Source: Sphaerulina vaccinii
Taxonomy: Eukaryota; Ascomycota; Dothideomycetes; Mycosphaerellales; Mycosphaerellaceae
Direction: 5' to 3'
Length of the DNA stretch: 64,000 nt
Assembly: GCA_022570795.1 (NCBI GenBank)
Contig: JAKUDP010000001.1
Span: 558,001 to 622,000, forward strand
This document shows positions 11,461 to 22,393 of the stretch, in pieces. The notes under the pieces are model-generated. The model saw only the letters and a program-made list of their open reading frames with translations. It ran no database searches and was not told the DNA's origin. Made by a program: the position numbers and the translations under genes. The number at the start of each line of letters is the position of its first letter. Position 1 is the stretch's first letter.

Positions 11461-12840
11461 TCAGTGTATCTTTGAGTATAACAAGAACTGAGCCTGCGCT
11501 TCTCGGCGATTTGAAGTCGGCCTTTGCGCCTCTCTCAGCTTTCCGTCCCTAGACGTGCCAATCCAATTGTCATCATCAATGATCTGGAAGGAGTCGCTGC
11601 TGTTCCACTTGCGCACAGCGGCGATGTAATGGCCGTACTGGATCCGATCGCCGCTGTGAGCTATCACCGAATCCAGGCGATATTCGAAAGTGTCGTTGAC
11701 TCCTGGTTCAGCGTACTGACTCAGGTCCAGCTGCTCAGGAAAATTGAACCTGTCCTTGATCTTGACTTCCACCCAGTTAAGATTTGCATCTGGTCTGGTG
11801 ATGAAGCATCGCATATCGATAAACAAGATCTCCGGTGCCCGCACAATGGTGTATTTGAAATCTCTGCGTGGGCCGGGCACATCTTCTTCTCCAAAGACAT
11901 CCTTTCCTTCATCGATACAGTCTTGAGTCTCGTAGCAACGCTGCTCCCTCTGGTCCACGAAGGCTTGTTCGATACCCCAAGACAAGGCTCTGCCGTTGAC
12001 CATTCCCTCTTGGCCGCACGGGACTGCCAGACCAATCCCTGAGTTTTCATGGTCTTTGATATGTTCGTAACCGCATCCCTGACAAGTCCAAGATTCCTTC
12101 ATCTCGATGTCAAACACAGTCTTATATGGGATAGCGTCATCTGCTAACTTCTTCCTCTGGATCTGCTCTTGTATAAGGTAGCCCAGGAAACCCGCTGCAT
12201 CGCTCTGCTGGCCACCAGCCTGAATAGCTTCCTTCAACTCGTGGAAGTTATCTGCTGCATTCTGGGGGTTCTCCATCGCGGCATGGAAGCGTTGGCAGAG
12301 ACTTGGATCAACAGATCGATGACCCTCTTCGTCTTCATCGTCAACGCAGTCCTCTGACTCCAACTGCGATCGAGACTGTCCTTCCTTGAACCAATACGCA
12401 TAGCACAACTCCTGGAGACGACACACTACACACTCATTGGTCTGTGTCGCACAGTCCTTGTGGAATGTCAAGTATCGAACAAAGACCGGAACGTGGAATA
12501 ATGCTTGGAGAACTGCGAGTTGTCAGACACAGACAAGGCCACATCATCATGTTATACCAGATGCCTTGAGGTTGCACTCACCAGCATTGCGATAACAGTT
12601 ATTGCCGACATTGACAAGACCTTTGGAATTGGGAGATTGCACCGTTGGGTGCTTGTGCCTGAAACTAGCACCCTTTGCGATGGTATCCGTAGGCTGAATC
12701 CGTCGCGAGCTTCCCCCTGCCTCCTGCAATACGCCATTGATCTTCCTGTCTGGGATCTGCTTCCCACCAACAGTTGGCCTGGCGAATTTCGCACCACGAG
12801 CACCCGTGGGCGACGACGAGGCTGGCCGCTTTGTGGCCAT
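11461..12840 (-). CDS. Ubiquitin-specific protease (USP/UCH family), copy 2
   Basis: Two exons, complement(11461..12512, 12582..12840), 436 aa. It should cleave ubiquitin from protein conjugates as a cysteine protease. Seen: a disordered Ser/Pro/Lys-rich N-terminus of about 70 residues; the Cys box GLVNVGNNCYRNAVLQ with nucleophile near Cys82, restored only when the 69-bp intron (GTGAGT...CGCAG) is removed; CxxC pairs (CVVC, CQGC) that may bind zinc; the His box AHSGDRIQYGHYIAAVR; a following IIDDD acidic triad-like motif; and a QFLLYSK ending. The domain is short and diverged compared with housekeeping USPs. It is a tandem paralogue of the broken gene downstream. The substrate is unknown. 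Confidence 0.82.
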
Positions 12841-13820
12841 ATCGTTCTAGTCTTGGGTCTTGGCTGATACTGTAAAAGCCCTGCGTCGAAGGTGAAGACA
12901 ATGCTCGTCTGGACTGGAGGGACGAGAACAGCAAGACTTCTCGGTCGTGACATGACCACACAACAATGCATCGTCATCTTATACGATATGCTCTTCTTCG
13001 CCGGATGCGGAAGAAAGTACTCTTTGTCCACACATCGATGTCTTTGTTCGCAAGACGTCGAAATTTCTCATCCGGCCAGATCTATCGATTCGACGGTATG
13101 CATCGTAAGTATACTGGTCTTACGAAGTACGCTGGGCAGTCTGCTACAGGCTATCGAGTAGAGCCTGGCATTGATGAGCATGTGGCGAAGCTTCCCTCAA
13201 GCCAACTGCAGACTCGAGCATGGCTTCCCGCGTTGTCCTTTCAGACTTGCTTCAGCAGCACGCTGTAGCGACGATTGATAGTCACCTCATGTCTGTCCCA
13301 TCGTCTTGTCCGAGTTCGTTCTATGCACAAATCGCTCGAAACTGAAGTTCGAAAGATCAGAGTCGAGGCAATACAATCGACATAATAAAGAAATACATGA
13401 CATGCGCAACGACCAGGGTGATGCTTAGTGCGACGATTCAAACAGCTTTCGAATTGTGTATGACTACAGAGGATCTGGCCACTGTACCAAGAATGATTGT
13501 TGCTGAGGCGAGGCACGACTTGCTGGGTCGGAGAGGACGCTAGTTGATGTCTTCTTGGCAGCACCTCATCGGCGCACTGGGCCAAAGTACAGGCTGTAAA
13601 CTGCAAACCACGTACTCAACCTCTGACAAACAGTTCTCGGCATTAGCTTAGGCTAACTTCTGCGATCGAAGACGACCTGGGAGCCATTCCGCTATACTAC
13701 GGACGAGCTGAAGAGCTGGTAGAGAGCGCATAGTGTGAGATATATGGGACTGTTCGTCAACATTGTTACGCTACATGATGTCAAACAATACGCTGAACGC
13801 TACAGACCTCAGAAGTACGC
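12841..13820. other. Intergenic, no gene recognised
   Basis: Nearly 1 kb between the USP copy 2 start and the 3' end of the YqcI/YcgG gene. The short frames on both strands lack family motifs. I see no repeats or RNA gene. Confidence 0.4.
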
Positions 13821-14852
13821 TCAAGAACTTTGACTTTCCATCGAAGACCGTCGACTCCCTGTAGATGAACGACGCGAGTACGCGACTGAAGAACCTCCCT
13901 TGTCAAAGTCCAGGAAAGGGATATCTGCAGGCTCATTCTCGTCGAGAAGACACAATTGGTGAACCTCACTCGTACCCACTTCGCCATAAGTCGTTAGATC
14001 AGGACTGATTTCTGTCTGGTCGTACTGCTTCAACAATTTCCTGACTTTTCCTGTCGCAGACTGGCGCTTCTCTGGTGTGCTCAGCAGCCTATCCAGAACC
14101 CACTTTGGCTGCAAAGCAATGAGCGGAACTGGGGCATGCCTCGACCATCTCTTCTGATGTGCTGGCGTAAGGGCAACTGGGAATAGAGGTGTACCATCGA
14201 AACAGTACGTCCAATTCTCATTCTGCGTATCCGATGGGATCTCTTTTGGCCAAGGTTTCGAATCCCAAATCCGCAGTCCTCTCAACATCTCCCAGAAGCC
14301 AAGATTGTATTCTTCCACCGACTTCATGTCACCTTCTGTTGGGGCAGCCATGATGACCATGCTGGTGTTGTCACCGAGAGCCTTCGACATTCGTAGGTAC
14401 TCTCTCAATGCTGGAGCCACTATTCGCACGTTTCGAGGCTCTGATGGATCGTCGGACTCGAGGAAGACATATCGATGATCACCGGATCGGAAGCCCATTG
14501 TTGCATAGATGCATGGGAACGTCTTGAGCCCACTTCCCTTTGCAAGAATGGTCTCTTTGAATTCTTCATATGCCATTCGTTGCCATGCGTTCATGTCGAA
14601 ATTCGATTCCACTTCTTCTTTAGTGAAGAGCCGCTGGGGTTGTTCGTCGATGCGATCACTCTCGTCTTCAATGTCCCGGGCATCCTCGATATCTTGGACA
14701 TCCAAGCCTCCACCTAGCATACATGCGATGCTTCGAAATCTCCATCTCAAGTTCCTGGCAAAGTCTTGTTGAGCTTTTCGAGGTCGTGCTGCTACCAGAG
14801 TCGGTAGGTACAGTCCAAGGAAGAAGATGAAGATGTTGACCGCGAGTTGCAT
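13821..14852 (-). CDS. YqcI/YcgG family protein, predicted heme-dependent oxygenase
   Basis: Single exon, 343 aa. It matches the YqcI/YcgG family, best known from bacteria. Seen: a hydrophobic N-terminal anchor (residues 1-20) followed by an acidic linker, then FPCIYA (112-117), GDHRYVFLE (124-132), a central helical region and the diagnostic AHQKRWSRHAPVPLIALQP block at 231-249, with His232 and the Arg/Ser pair as likely functional residues. Known: a cyanobacterial member, GntA, is described as a heme-dependent N-hydroxylase acting on a guanidino group. Inferred: this protein may oxidise a guanidine- or amidine-like substrate while tethered to a membrane. It is transcribed divergently from the DUF1989 gene across a 545-bp shared promoter. 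The C-terminus is Ser/Arg-rich and probably disordered. The substrate is unknown. Confidence 0.75.
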   Translation of the reverse strand: MQLAVNIFIFFLGLYLPTLVAARPRKAQQDFARNLRWRFRSIACMLGGGLDVQDIEDARDIEDESDRIDEQPQRLFTKEEVESNFDMNAWQRMAYEEFKETILAKGSGLKTFPCIYATMGFRSGDHRYVFLESDDPSEPRNVRIVAPALREYLRMSKALGDNTSMVIMAAPTEGDMKSVEEYNLGFWEMLRGLRIWDSKPWPKEIPSDTQNENWTYCFDGTPLFPVALTPAHQKRWSRHAPVPLIALQPKWVLDRLLSTPEKRQSATGKVRKLLKQYDQTEISPDLTTYGEVGTSEVHQLCLLDENEPADIPFLDFDKGGSSVAYSRRSSTGSRRSSMESQSS

Positions 14853-15397
14853 TGCGACCGGTTTTGGCTTTCAGGTTTGGATGTGCACACTCGCCCATAG
14901 CGAATGACCTGCTACATTTAAGTTGACAGTCAGGAATCAGCAGAATCATGATGACGGTTTACTACTGCCACGTGCAATGAGCCTCAAAAGACCAACGCCA
15001 TCAGGAAGTGATGCTATTACAGTACGCAAGCAATGTCTTCATGCATTGTCTTGACGCTACCCCAGTTCATACGGCACTCTGGCTAGTCATTCGCGCTAAG
15101 GACGCGCTAAGACACGCTAAGTCATGACGTCGTAGATCCCGAAGGAGTGACAGCTCTTCATGAACCAATGAAAGGTATGCAGAATGAACAGGACAGATCG
15201 TATCGTGACACCAGAATCTCGGAAACAGCGATTGTGTAGTCACGATCCAAGATGACATCGAGCAAGCCTTCCTTCGACTAACAAGCTTTGGCTTAATCAT
15301 TATAGCCTCAAGTTGCATGACCCTGCAATCGAAGTGTTAGCAAACACCATTCTTACACTTGAGGAACATCCAGAACACCAGACTCGCACTCACAAGA
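14853..15397. promoter_or_regulatory. Shared divergent promoter of YqcI/YcgG and DUF1989 genes
   Basis: 545 bases between two start codons pointing apart. It contains three direct copies of CGCTAAG at 15094-15100, 15105-15111 and 15115-15121, spaced 11 and 10 bases. The last runs into the perfect palindrome GTCATGAC (15121-15128), itself overlapping a bZIP-like TGACGTC (15125-15131). One-turn spacing suggests cooperative binding of a regulator, with joint control of both genes; this is inference. Confidence 0.45.
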
Positions 15398-15991
15398 ATG
15401 GCGTCAGACACGGTCGAGATCGCTCCCAGGACTGGCACTGCTTTCACGCTCAATAAAGGCCAGCGACTCACAGTCATCGATCCCAAAGGCGTTCAAGTCT
15501 CCGATCTGGTTGCATTCAACCGGCACGATCCCGAAGAAGTGATCTCAAACGGCAGGACTCTCGACTACGCTAGCCGGATCTATCTCACAACTGGCGACCC
15601 TCTGTACTCGAACCGCAGCAATATCATGCTCGAAATCGTCGAAGATACCTGCGGAAGACATGACTTCCTCCTCACACCTTGCTCGAAAGACACCTTTCGT
15701 ATCATCTATGGCGACAAGGAGCCTCACCAAGGCTGCTTTGGCAATATTGCGAATGCCATCAAGGGATATGGCATCTCTGAAGATCGCATCCCATGCGCAT
15801 TCAACTGTTTCATGAATGTTCCTATCGATTCAGAAACGGGAGAATTGAAAGTCCTGCCGCCGACTTCGAAGGCTGGTGATCATATCGATTTCGTGGCGAA
15901 GATGGATTTGATCATTGCCATGACCGCATGTAGTGCGTTGCAGTCGAATGGCGGAAGTTTCAAGCCGATCCAGTATCGCATTAGTGGTTGA
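15398..15991 (+). CDS. DUF1989 / urea carboxylase-associated family protein
   Basis: Single exon, 197 aa, the normal size for the family. The chosen ATG (15398) opens MASDTVEIAPRTG; the frame stays open upstream but has no earlier ATG. Seen: GQRLTVIDPKGVQVSDLVAFN near residues 28-48, which is the family's signature start, then DFLLTPCSKDTF with a conserved Cys, HQGCFGNI with a second conserved Cys, FNCFMNVPID, and the ending DLIIAMTACSALQSNGG. Known: two bacterial members, CgdA and CgdB, form a carboxyguanidine deiminase in guanidine breakdown. Inferred: a deiminase- or hydrolase-type role on a guanidine-related compound. Neighbours are a divergent YqcI/YcgG gene and a downstream co-directional efflux transporter, which fits a small catabolic or modifying pathway. 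Confidence 0.85.
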   Translation: MASDTVEIAPRTGTAFTLNKGQRLTVIDPKGVQVSDLVAFNRHDPEEVISNGRTLDYASRIYLTTGDPLYSNRSNIMLEIVEDTCGRHDFLLTPCSKDTFRIIYGDKEPHQGCFGNIANAIKGYGISEDRIPCAFNCFMNVPIDSETGELKVLPPTSKAGDHIDFVAKMDLIIAMTACSALQSNGGSFKPIQYRISG

Positions 15992-16546
15992 AGACTGCAT
16001 AGAGCGAGGTCCGTATATAGAGGGACCAGCTCGATGTAGGGTTGTGGCGTGCCGTATATGCGGGTGACAGATCTGGGGTCTTAGTGCAATCGACAGTGAC
16101 CTGAAAATTGTAGCTTCTCGTATATTACATTGCGCGTTGCAGTCCCGCAATATCCATCCAAAGTGTACCGCGCAAGACACAGTATGTCGAATGTCTTTAC
16201 GTCATGAGCGGTCCCTTGACGGTGTTCGAGGTATTGCTAAGACAGAACCCTGGCTTCCACTGTTGTTAGCTTTGCTTGTTAGGTTGTCATCTGCGATTCA
16301 AGGTCGCTAGTAAACTCAATCTGATGCACGTTATGGCTTTCCGTTGCGGCTGCGGCAGTGACATACACTTGTCGCCGCCTCTTCTGACGAGCATGCTGCC
16401 GTCATCATCATCGACGAGGCGTGCTACAGCCGTAGCGATGGTAGACGACACTTCCTCCACCATATTCTTGGTCAAGCCACTTCTGATCCAGGGCCAGTAC
16501 TGTTGCACCTAATTCGGAAAAGCCTTTTCTCGATCCTTCCTTTGTG
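15992..16546. other. Spacer between DUF1989 and transporter genes
   Basis: About 550 bases with terminator and promoter functions presumed. No coding sequence, repeat or copy of the CGCTAAG triplet is seen. Confidence 0.35.
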
Positions 16547-18173
16547 ATGAGTTCAAGGCACTCGTCTGCAGAGACGCTCAAGGATAGCAACGACGATGAG
16601 TTCCTCCACGGTCTAGGAGTCCATCTCGATGGCGACAAAGTACGCTGGAACGACGATGCAGTTGACCATCCTCGGAATTGGAAACCTTGGACGAAGTACT
16701 ATACCACCATAGTGATATCATGGCTGGAGCTCTACATGACTGGCATCAGCTCTGCAGGCGTATGTCCGACCTAAGATATCTCGAGGAAGCATAGCTAATG
16801 GTCTTCAGACAGGTGCGGCTGACACAGCGCGAGAAGAGTACCATATGAGTCGGACGCTTGCATACTTCGCTTTTCTCACGATTTACCTGCTCGGTCAGAC
16901 AGTGGGTGGAATCGTCCTGGCTCCTATATCTGAGACGTTCGGGCGTCGGACGCTGTACATCGTGGCCTCCGTCATGTTTTGCGTGTTCTCGGTCATCACT
17001 GCGGCTGTTCCATCTGTCGCAGGTGTGTACATCGGACGCTTCTTCCAGGGCGTGGCGGCAGCGATACCCGCGACAGTCGCTTTTGGCAACTTCAACGATA
17101 TGTTTGGGGCTCGGGCAAGAATATGGATTGTGTATGGCTACACCTTTTGCGGATTCATCGGCCTGTCGCTTGGTCCAGTCTATTCCGCATACATTACCGA
17201 GAGGTGTGGCTGGAGATGGGTCTTCTACATCTCAGCAATAGCTTCTGCTATCTCGGCAGCTCTTGCATTTGGCGTCAAAGAGAGCAAAGCTGAGCAGTTG
17301 CTGGAGAGCAAGGCGGAAGCTGTGCGCGACAAGACTGGTCGAACTGAGCTCCGCGCTTCATCGTCGTCCTCGAAAGGGTTCAGCCTCAAATCATTCGCGA
17401 AGGACTCTTTATTCCGGCCGCTGGAGTTCCTGGTGACAGAACCAATTGTTATGTTCTGTGCAGCACTTTGTGCCATTGCCTTTGGTCTGCTCTATGGCCT
17501 GACAGCTGGCTTGACAGTCGCGTACACCGATCCGCCATTCGATAACACGTTCACACAAGTCTCTTCCTCGCTATCGTTCATTGCCATCCTCATAGGCATA
17601 CTCTTGGATGTCCTGCCAAGGTTTTACGACGACTGCCTCTTCCGTTGGTTCCAGAAGCACCATGTTCGCCTCGTGCCAGAGTCCAAGATACGATCATTCG
17701 CGATAGCTTGTCCCGTCCTTGCAATAGGCTTGTGGATATTCGCATGGACAGTTCCGCCTCGAGTGACGACTGTTCCCTGGCCAGTGTCCATGATCGGGCT
17801 TATATGCATTGGCTTCTCCACTACGGACTTCAGCTACGTTCTGTTTGGCTATGTCACAGACTCATATGGTGAGTACGCTGCCAGTGCAGTGTCTGCGTTG
17901 AGTACGACTCGGACCATCGCTGCAGCTGTCTTCCCCCTATTTGCATATCAAATGTTCTCGGGCCTGGGCACCAATATTGCAGCGAGTATTCTGGCTGCTG
18001 TTGCCAGCGTCTTCGCATTCACGCCTATCTTGTTCTTGAAATATGGCGCAAAGCTGCGACAGAAGAGCAAGACTGCACTGGATGATGAGGATTGCTTACC
18101 TGAAGAGAATGAGCATATGCAAGAAGATCACGACAGCAAGGAGAAGAGTGCGGCCAATACAGAGTCCGTGTGA
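16547..18173 (+). CDS. MFS transporter, DHA1 (drug:H+ antiporter-1) type
   Basis: Two exons (16547..16759, 16809..18173), 525 aa. It is probably a plasma-membrane proton antiporter exporting a small organic molecule. Seen: the pre-helix-1 motif DHPRNWKPW typical of fungal DHA1 proteins, 12 hydrophobic segments, SETFGRR after helix 2, GRFFQG in helix 4 and GPVYSAYITERCGWRW after helix 5. The 49-bp intron (GTATGT, GCTAAT branch, TTCAG) restores the first helices. The central loop is Ser-rich and basic; the C-terminal tail is acidic. It lies downstream of and in the same direction as the DUF1989 gene, so it may move that pathway's substrate or product. Start chosen at ATG 16547. Confidence 0.85.
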
Positions 18174-18505
18174 AAGCGCTCGATAGCAAAATATGATGAC
18201 TTAATGGTAATGTGTGTTTGCTGCAGCCAGAATTTGTAATCCTCTCTGACTGCTTCCCTCAATCGTCTTCGATGTGTATGGAGACGATTCGTCGTGGCCT
18301 CTGGTCGTCATTTGGAGATTTCGTCCATCGACTCTGTCCTTTTGTTGAGTGATGAAACAGGTGAAAATGCATGCTGATACTGGCTGTAGAAAGTGGTGGC
18401 ATGTTTGGTCTCAGCTGAGCAATCCTCCGAGCCCCGCGCAACGCTCCAACTTTGCATCATTACCACCTCTCGAACCTGGACACCGCCTCGACCCTGTTCG
18501 TACAA
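18174..18505. other. Convergent 3' region
   Basis: Between the 3' ends of the transporter and F-box genes, which converge. It is likely to hold both transcript ends. Nothing else is seen. Confidence 0.35.
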
Positions 18506-20152
18506 TTAGTATGAGACAAGCTCCTCCTCCTCGTCTTCTTCCTCGCCATCGTCACCTTCGCCATCCAATTCCTCCTCCTCCTCCTCCTCCTCCTCCTCCT
18601 CCGAGTCTGATATCACCTCCACTTCTGGCGATGGAGTGCTGTGAATGCCGGGAACGAAGGTCAACTCAGACATGTCCTTGAGCCATTGATGCACTGTAGT
18701 AGTTGCGCCATGCTTGGCATCAAAGGTGATCATCTTGAGCTTCTCGACCTTCGCCTTGTCTGCAGGAGCTGTTCCTGGTGCAACAAAGCCAACGCGTGGT
18801 GCCAGTCCGTGAGCCTCTGGCGTGGACACAGAAAAGTACCATTGAGATGCCAGACCGATCATGATATTACGAATGTCAGATGAAGGGGACAAACTTGCGG
18901 ACAGCTGTGACAGAAACTGTTCCCAGCAGTCTTGAGAAAGACTGTTCGGTCCAGAACACTGTAAGGTCAGCCGATGGAGGCTGAAGGACTTTAGGTTGAA
19001 TTTGGACAGCACTCGAACCAGTGAGTCGATCGAAGCATTGGCACTACCAAGCTCAAGGCTGCTCAAGGATCCTGATGGAATTGTCGGGATTGGCAAGGTG
19101 CTGAGCTGCAGAGTAGTCGTGGCAGCAGAAGCTGGCCGACCGAGCCAGTCGACGATGCGACTACCCAGGGACCCGTCATTGGCAAAGTTCAGTCGAAGAG
19201 ATTCCAGATCTGTAGTGCGATGTAACAACTGGCGAAGGGGTGTCTCTGCGAGATTTGCATCGTCGTATGCTATCCAGGGAGCCAAAGCAGCGATCAAGTG
19301 CATGTTGCGGAACGTGCCAAAGTCAGACATTGCGAGCATAAGTGTCTTGAGCCCTGCAAGGGTCGAAGTGGTGCAGGCATCACGCTGGAGATGGAAAGAC
19401 CTGAAATCAAGGTCAGTAAAGTCCTTTGTCACGCTTCGATCGTCGTCGCTCATCACCAGGTCTGACTACGTGCTGGCCGGGAGTCTGCCTTGTGGCGGAT
19501 AAGATGCTGCCCATATGGATATCACTTACTCCGGTGTCAGCTGCTGGGAACGGCGGAGGAATACCTCAACATTGCTGGGCCGAGCATTGGCCTGTGCCAG
19601 AGCTGATATGAGCATTGGAAAGATAATCGCTGGTGAGCTGCGACCAGTATGCGAAGGTGAGCACAAAGACCAGCCCCAGGAACGCCAACGGGCATCCTCG
19701 CCGTCCCGAATGCGTCCGGCGCCGTTGTAGTCTCTTAAGCCGACTTTCTTGAGATTCGGTAGGTTCGAAAAGACTTCGACAAGCATCCTCCACGCTCGAC
19801 CGGTCTGTAGCAGTGTTTCGCGGCTAACATAACCATTCCGAACGCGGTTGCTGATGAGCTCTGTTGTCTCGTCCAACACGTGGGTGCCGATAATGACCTC
19901 AGTGAGTCTCGAAGCAAGTCCTGGATGTCTGGAGATACCGACTAGCGCTTCCAGACTCTCATGCTCTATCATGAACTGGCGCTTCGAGAAGAACTCCCTT
20001 GCGAAATCCACGAATAGCTTCGTTTCGATTGTTTTGGACATCTGTCGCAGTTTGCCAAGTTCAACTGTGGTCAGAAATGACGCGACTCTGACCAGTATTT
20101 CCGGCGGTAACTGAGCCAAGGGCTCGTTGGGAGTTGTGGTGGTCGACGCCAT
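18506..20152 (-). CDS. F-box protein with acidic C-terminal tail
   Basis: Two exons, complement(18506..19400, 19530..20152), 505 aa. The N-terminus has an F-box-like stretch, LPPEILVRVASFL with following LGKLRQMSKTI (about residues 15-45), so it probably recruits a substrate to an SCF ubiquitin ligase. The middle is Leu-rich with irregular repeats (LKTLMLAMSDF, SLSSLELGSA, LKSFSLHRLTLQC), consistent with a loose leucine-rich fold for substrate binding. The tail is a long run of Glu/Asp ending LVSY. The intron is 129 bp with a GTAAGT donor and a CTGAC...TTTCAG end; its removal gives QQLTPE|SFHLQRD. The GTG/ATG that appears to start the second half lies inside the intron. Confidence 0.75.
18563..18604. 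repeat. (CTC)n/(GAG)n trinucleotide microsatellite in the F-box gene
   Basis: About a dozen consecutive CTC/TCC units on the + strand encode an uninterrupted Glu run in the acidic tail of the F-box protein. Such tracts vary in length between isolates. Confidence 0.8.
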
Positions 20153-20443
20153 TTCGGAGAAGAGGTGATGTTGTAAGGAGATCGCTCAATGGACTGCTGA
20201 TGGAGTGTAGATCGATTGAGATTCTTGGTGGCGCTCGCTTAATCTTAGCGCGGCTTTTCTACTGGCTGGTGCCTGATCTTCCAAGGCAGGAGCGTTGGAC
20301 CCACATGCGACCGGTGAGCATTGGCAGACTTACAACTTCAACTTCACCTTGATCTGCTCTTCAACTTCGAACACACGTCGCTTCCATTGTCGAGTGTTCT
20401 CTGTTCGGACAAACTCTCTTTCTCTACACATTGGAAAGTCGCC

Positions 20444-22393
20444 ATGGCTCGAACGCTCCGACAACGCAAGCGACCTGCATCGCCTGAGGCCGAGCCAGAT
20501 CCGCCCAAGAAGACGAGACAAACCAAGACGACGCCAATTCAAGTCGACTCTGACAGCGAGATTGAGGAGGTGAAGCCAAAGAAGGCTCCTGCTAAGGCAA
20601 AGGGCAAGGCCAAAGTCAAAGCACAAGACGACGACGTTGATACAGACATCCAGACTCCAAAGGCCAATGGCAAAGCCAAAACAGAGTTCAAGACCACCAT
20701 TCCAGAAGATGCGACTGCCGGCAGTGCACAGTACGCGAAGGCGGAGAGACTCGTCGTTCCTGTCGACGAAACGTGCCCATTCAATGGCCAGGTCTACATT
20801 GACAGCGATGGTATAATATACGATGCTTCTCTCAATCAGACCAATGCTGGGGCCAATGCAAATAAGGTATGTTGCTGATCTCGCAAAAGACTCTATGAAG
20901 TTGAGTTATACTGACGCAGATAGTTCTACCGCATACAACTTCTCACCAATAGCAGCCAACGCTATCGTACCTGGACCCGCTGGGGCCGAGTTGGCGAGAA
21001 CGGCCAGAACGGTCTGCTCGGAAATGGCAGTTTAGAGGACGCGCTCAATCAATTCGAAAAGAAGTTCAAAGACAAGTCCGGACTTTCGTGGAGCGATCGA
21101 GCTGACAAGCCAAAGTCTGGCAAGTATGTGTTCATCGAGAGGAACTACGAGCCTGAGTCTTCAGACGTGGAGCCAGATGAGGCAGATGATCAAGATCCGA
21201 AAGTTGAGGGAAGCCGGTCGCGTAGTGCGTCACCAGCTAAGAGCAGTTTGTCTGCACCAGTCAAATCCTTGATGGAGCTCATCTGGAACCAGAAGTACAT
21301 CGAAGAAACCATGGCGGACATGAATTACGATGCGACCAAATTGCCACTCGGCAAGCTTAGCAAAGGCACAATCACTCGCGGCTACCAGGCTTTGAAGGAT
21401 CTTGCTGCTCTGTTCGACGATGCAACTCTGGCACAATCTGAGCACAATGACAGCTACAACAACGCTGTCGAGAATTTGTCGAATCAATACTACAGTTTCA
21501 TCCCCCACGCATTCGGTCGCAATCGTCCACCAGTCATCCGCGAACACGAACGACTTAAGAAAGAAGTGGAACTGCTTCAGTCCCTGACTGATCTCAAGGA
21601 AGCTGACAGCATCCTCAAGTCAGCGAAGAACCACGGGTCGATGCACCAATTGGATGTCAAATACAATGGGCTCGGGATGCGAGAAATGACCCCAGTTGAG
21701 AAGGAGAGTAGTGAGTACACAAACATCGCTGACTACCTCATCAACACGAGAGGTTATACCCATGGTCACAGCTACTCTGTCGTCGATATCTTCCGTATCG
21801 AGCGGGAAGGCGAGACTGAGCGCTTTGAGGAATTCAAGCAGACCAACAGCGATCGCCGCCTCCTCTGGCACGGATCTCGTGCCACAAACTATGGAGGCAT
21901 CCTGAGCCAAGGCCTCCGCATCGCCCCACCAGAGGCTCCTATCTCTGGTTACATGTTCGGGAAGGGAGTGTACCTAGCCGACATGAGCTCGAAGAGTGCC
22001 AATTACTGTTGCTCGGGAAGCAGCGGTGGCCATGCCCTGCTGTTGCTGTGCGAAGCCGAGCTTGGAAATCCCCTCTATGAGCTCACCGATTCTTCCTATA
22101 ACGCAGGCGAAGAGGCAATTGAGCGAGGGTCACTATCAACATTCGGCGCAGGTCAGACAGGCCCTCTCGCTTGGAAGGATGCAGAGTGCGTTCATCCTTC
22201 GCTCGCTGGCGTGAAGATGGTGAATATTCTATCAACGTCTGCACTTTTGACATTGCTAACGCACAAATAGCCTGACACTGTCACACCTGTTGGCCAAACA
22301 GGCTATCCAGGTGCTTGGCTCCAGTACAACGAATACATCGCATATGATGTGTCTCAGATTCGCTTACGCTACTTGCTCAGAGTGAAGATGTGA
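20444..22393 (+). CDS. Poly(ADP-ribose) polymerase (PARP1-type)
   Basis: Three exons (20444..20866, 20924..22219, 22271..22393), 613 aa. It adds ADP-ribose chains from NAD+ to nuclear proteins, typically at DNA breaks. Seen: a basic, Lys-rich disordered N-terminus with nuclear-localisation character; a WGR domain (about 95-210) whose WGRVG motif is completed across the first intron; the helical PARP regulatory domain (about 250-370); and the catalytic domain with LLWHGSR, GVYLAD and LQYNEYIAYD, giving an H-Y-E triad near His457, Tyr491 and Glu594. The last 51-bp intron separates the final catalytic exon. There are no zinc fingers and no BRCT domain, although some fungal PARPs such as Aspergillus PrpA are described with an N-terminal BRCT. 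Divergent from the F-box gene. Confidence 0.93.

Noticed and set aside
13821..18173. A guanitoxin-like biosynthetic cluster
   Set aside because: Only the YqcI/YcgG family is shared. The aminotransferase, aldolase, kinase, methyltransferase and cyclising enzymes of that pathway are absent nearby.
19401..19456. A separate gene starting near 19456 instead of an F-box second exon
   Set aside because: The apparent start lies within a well-formed 129-bp intron; splicing joins the two halves in phase.
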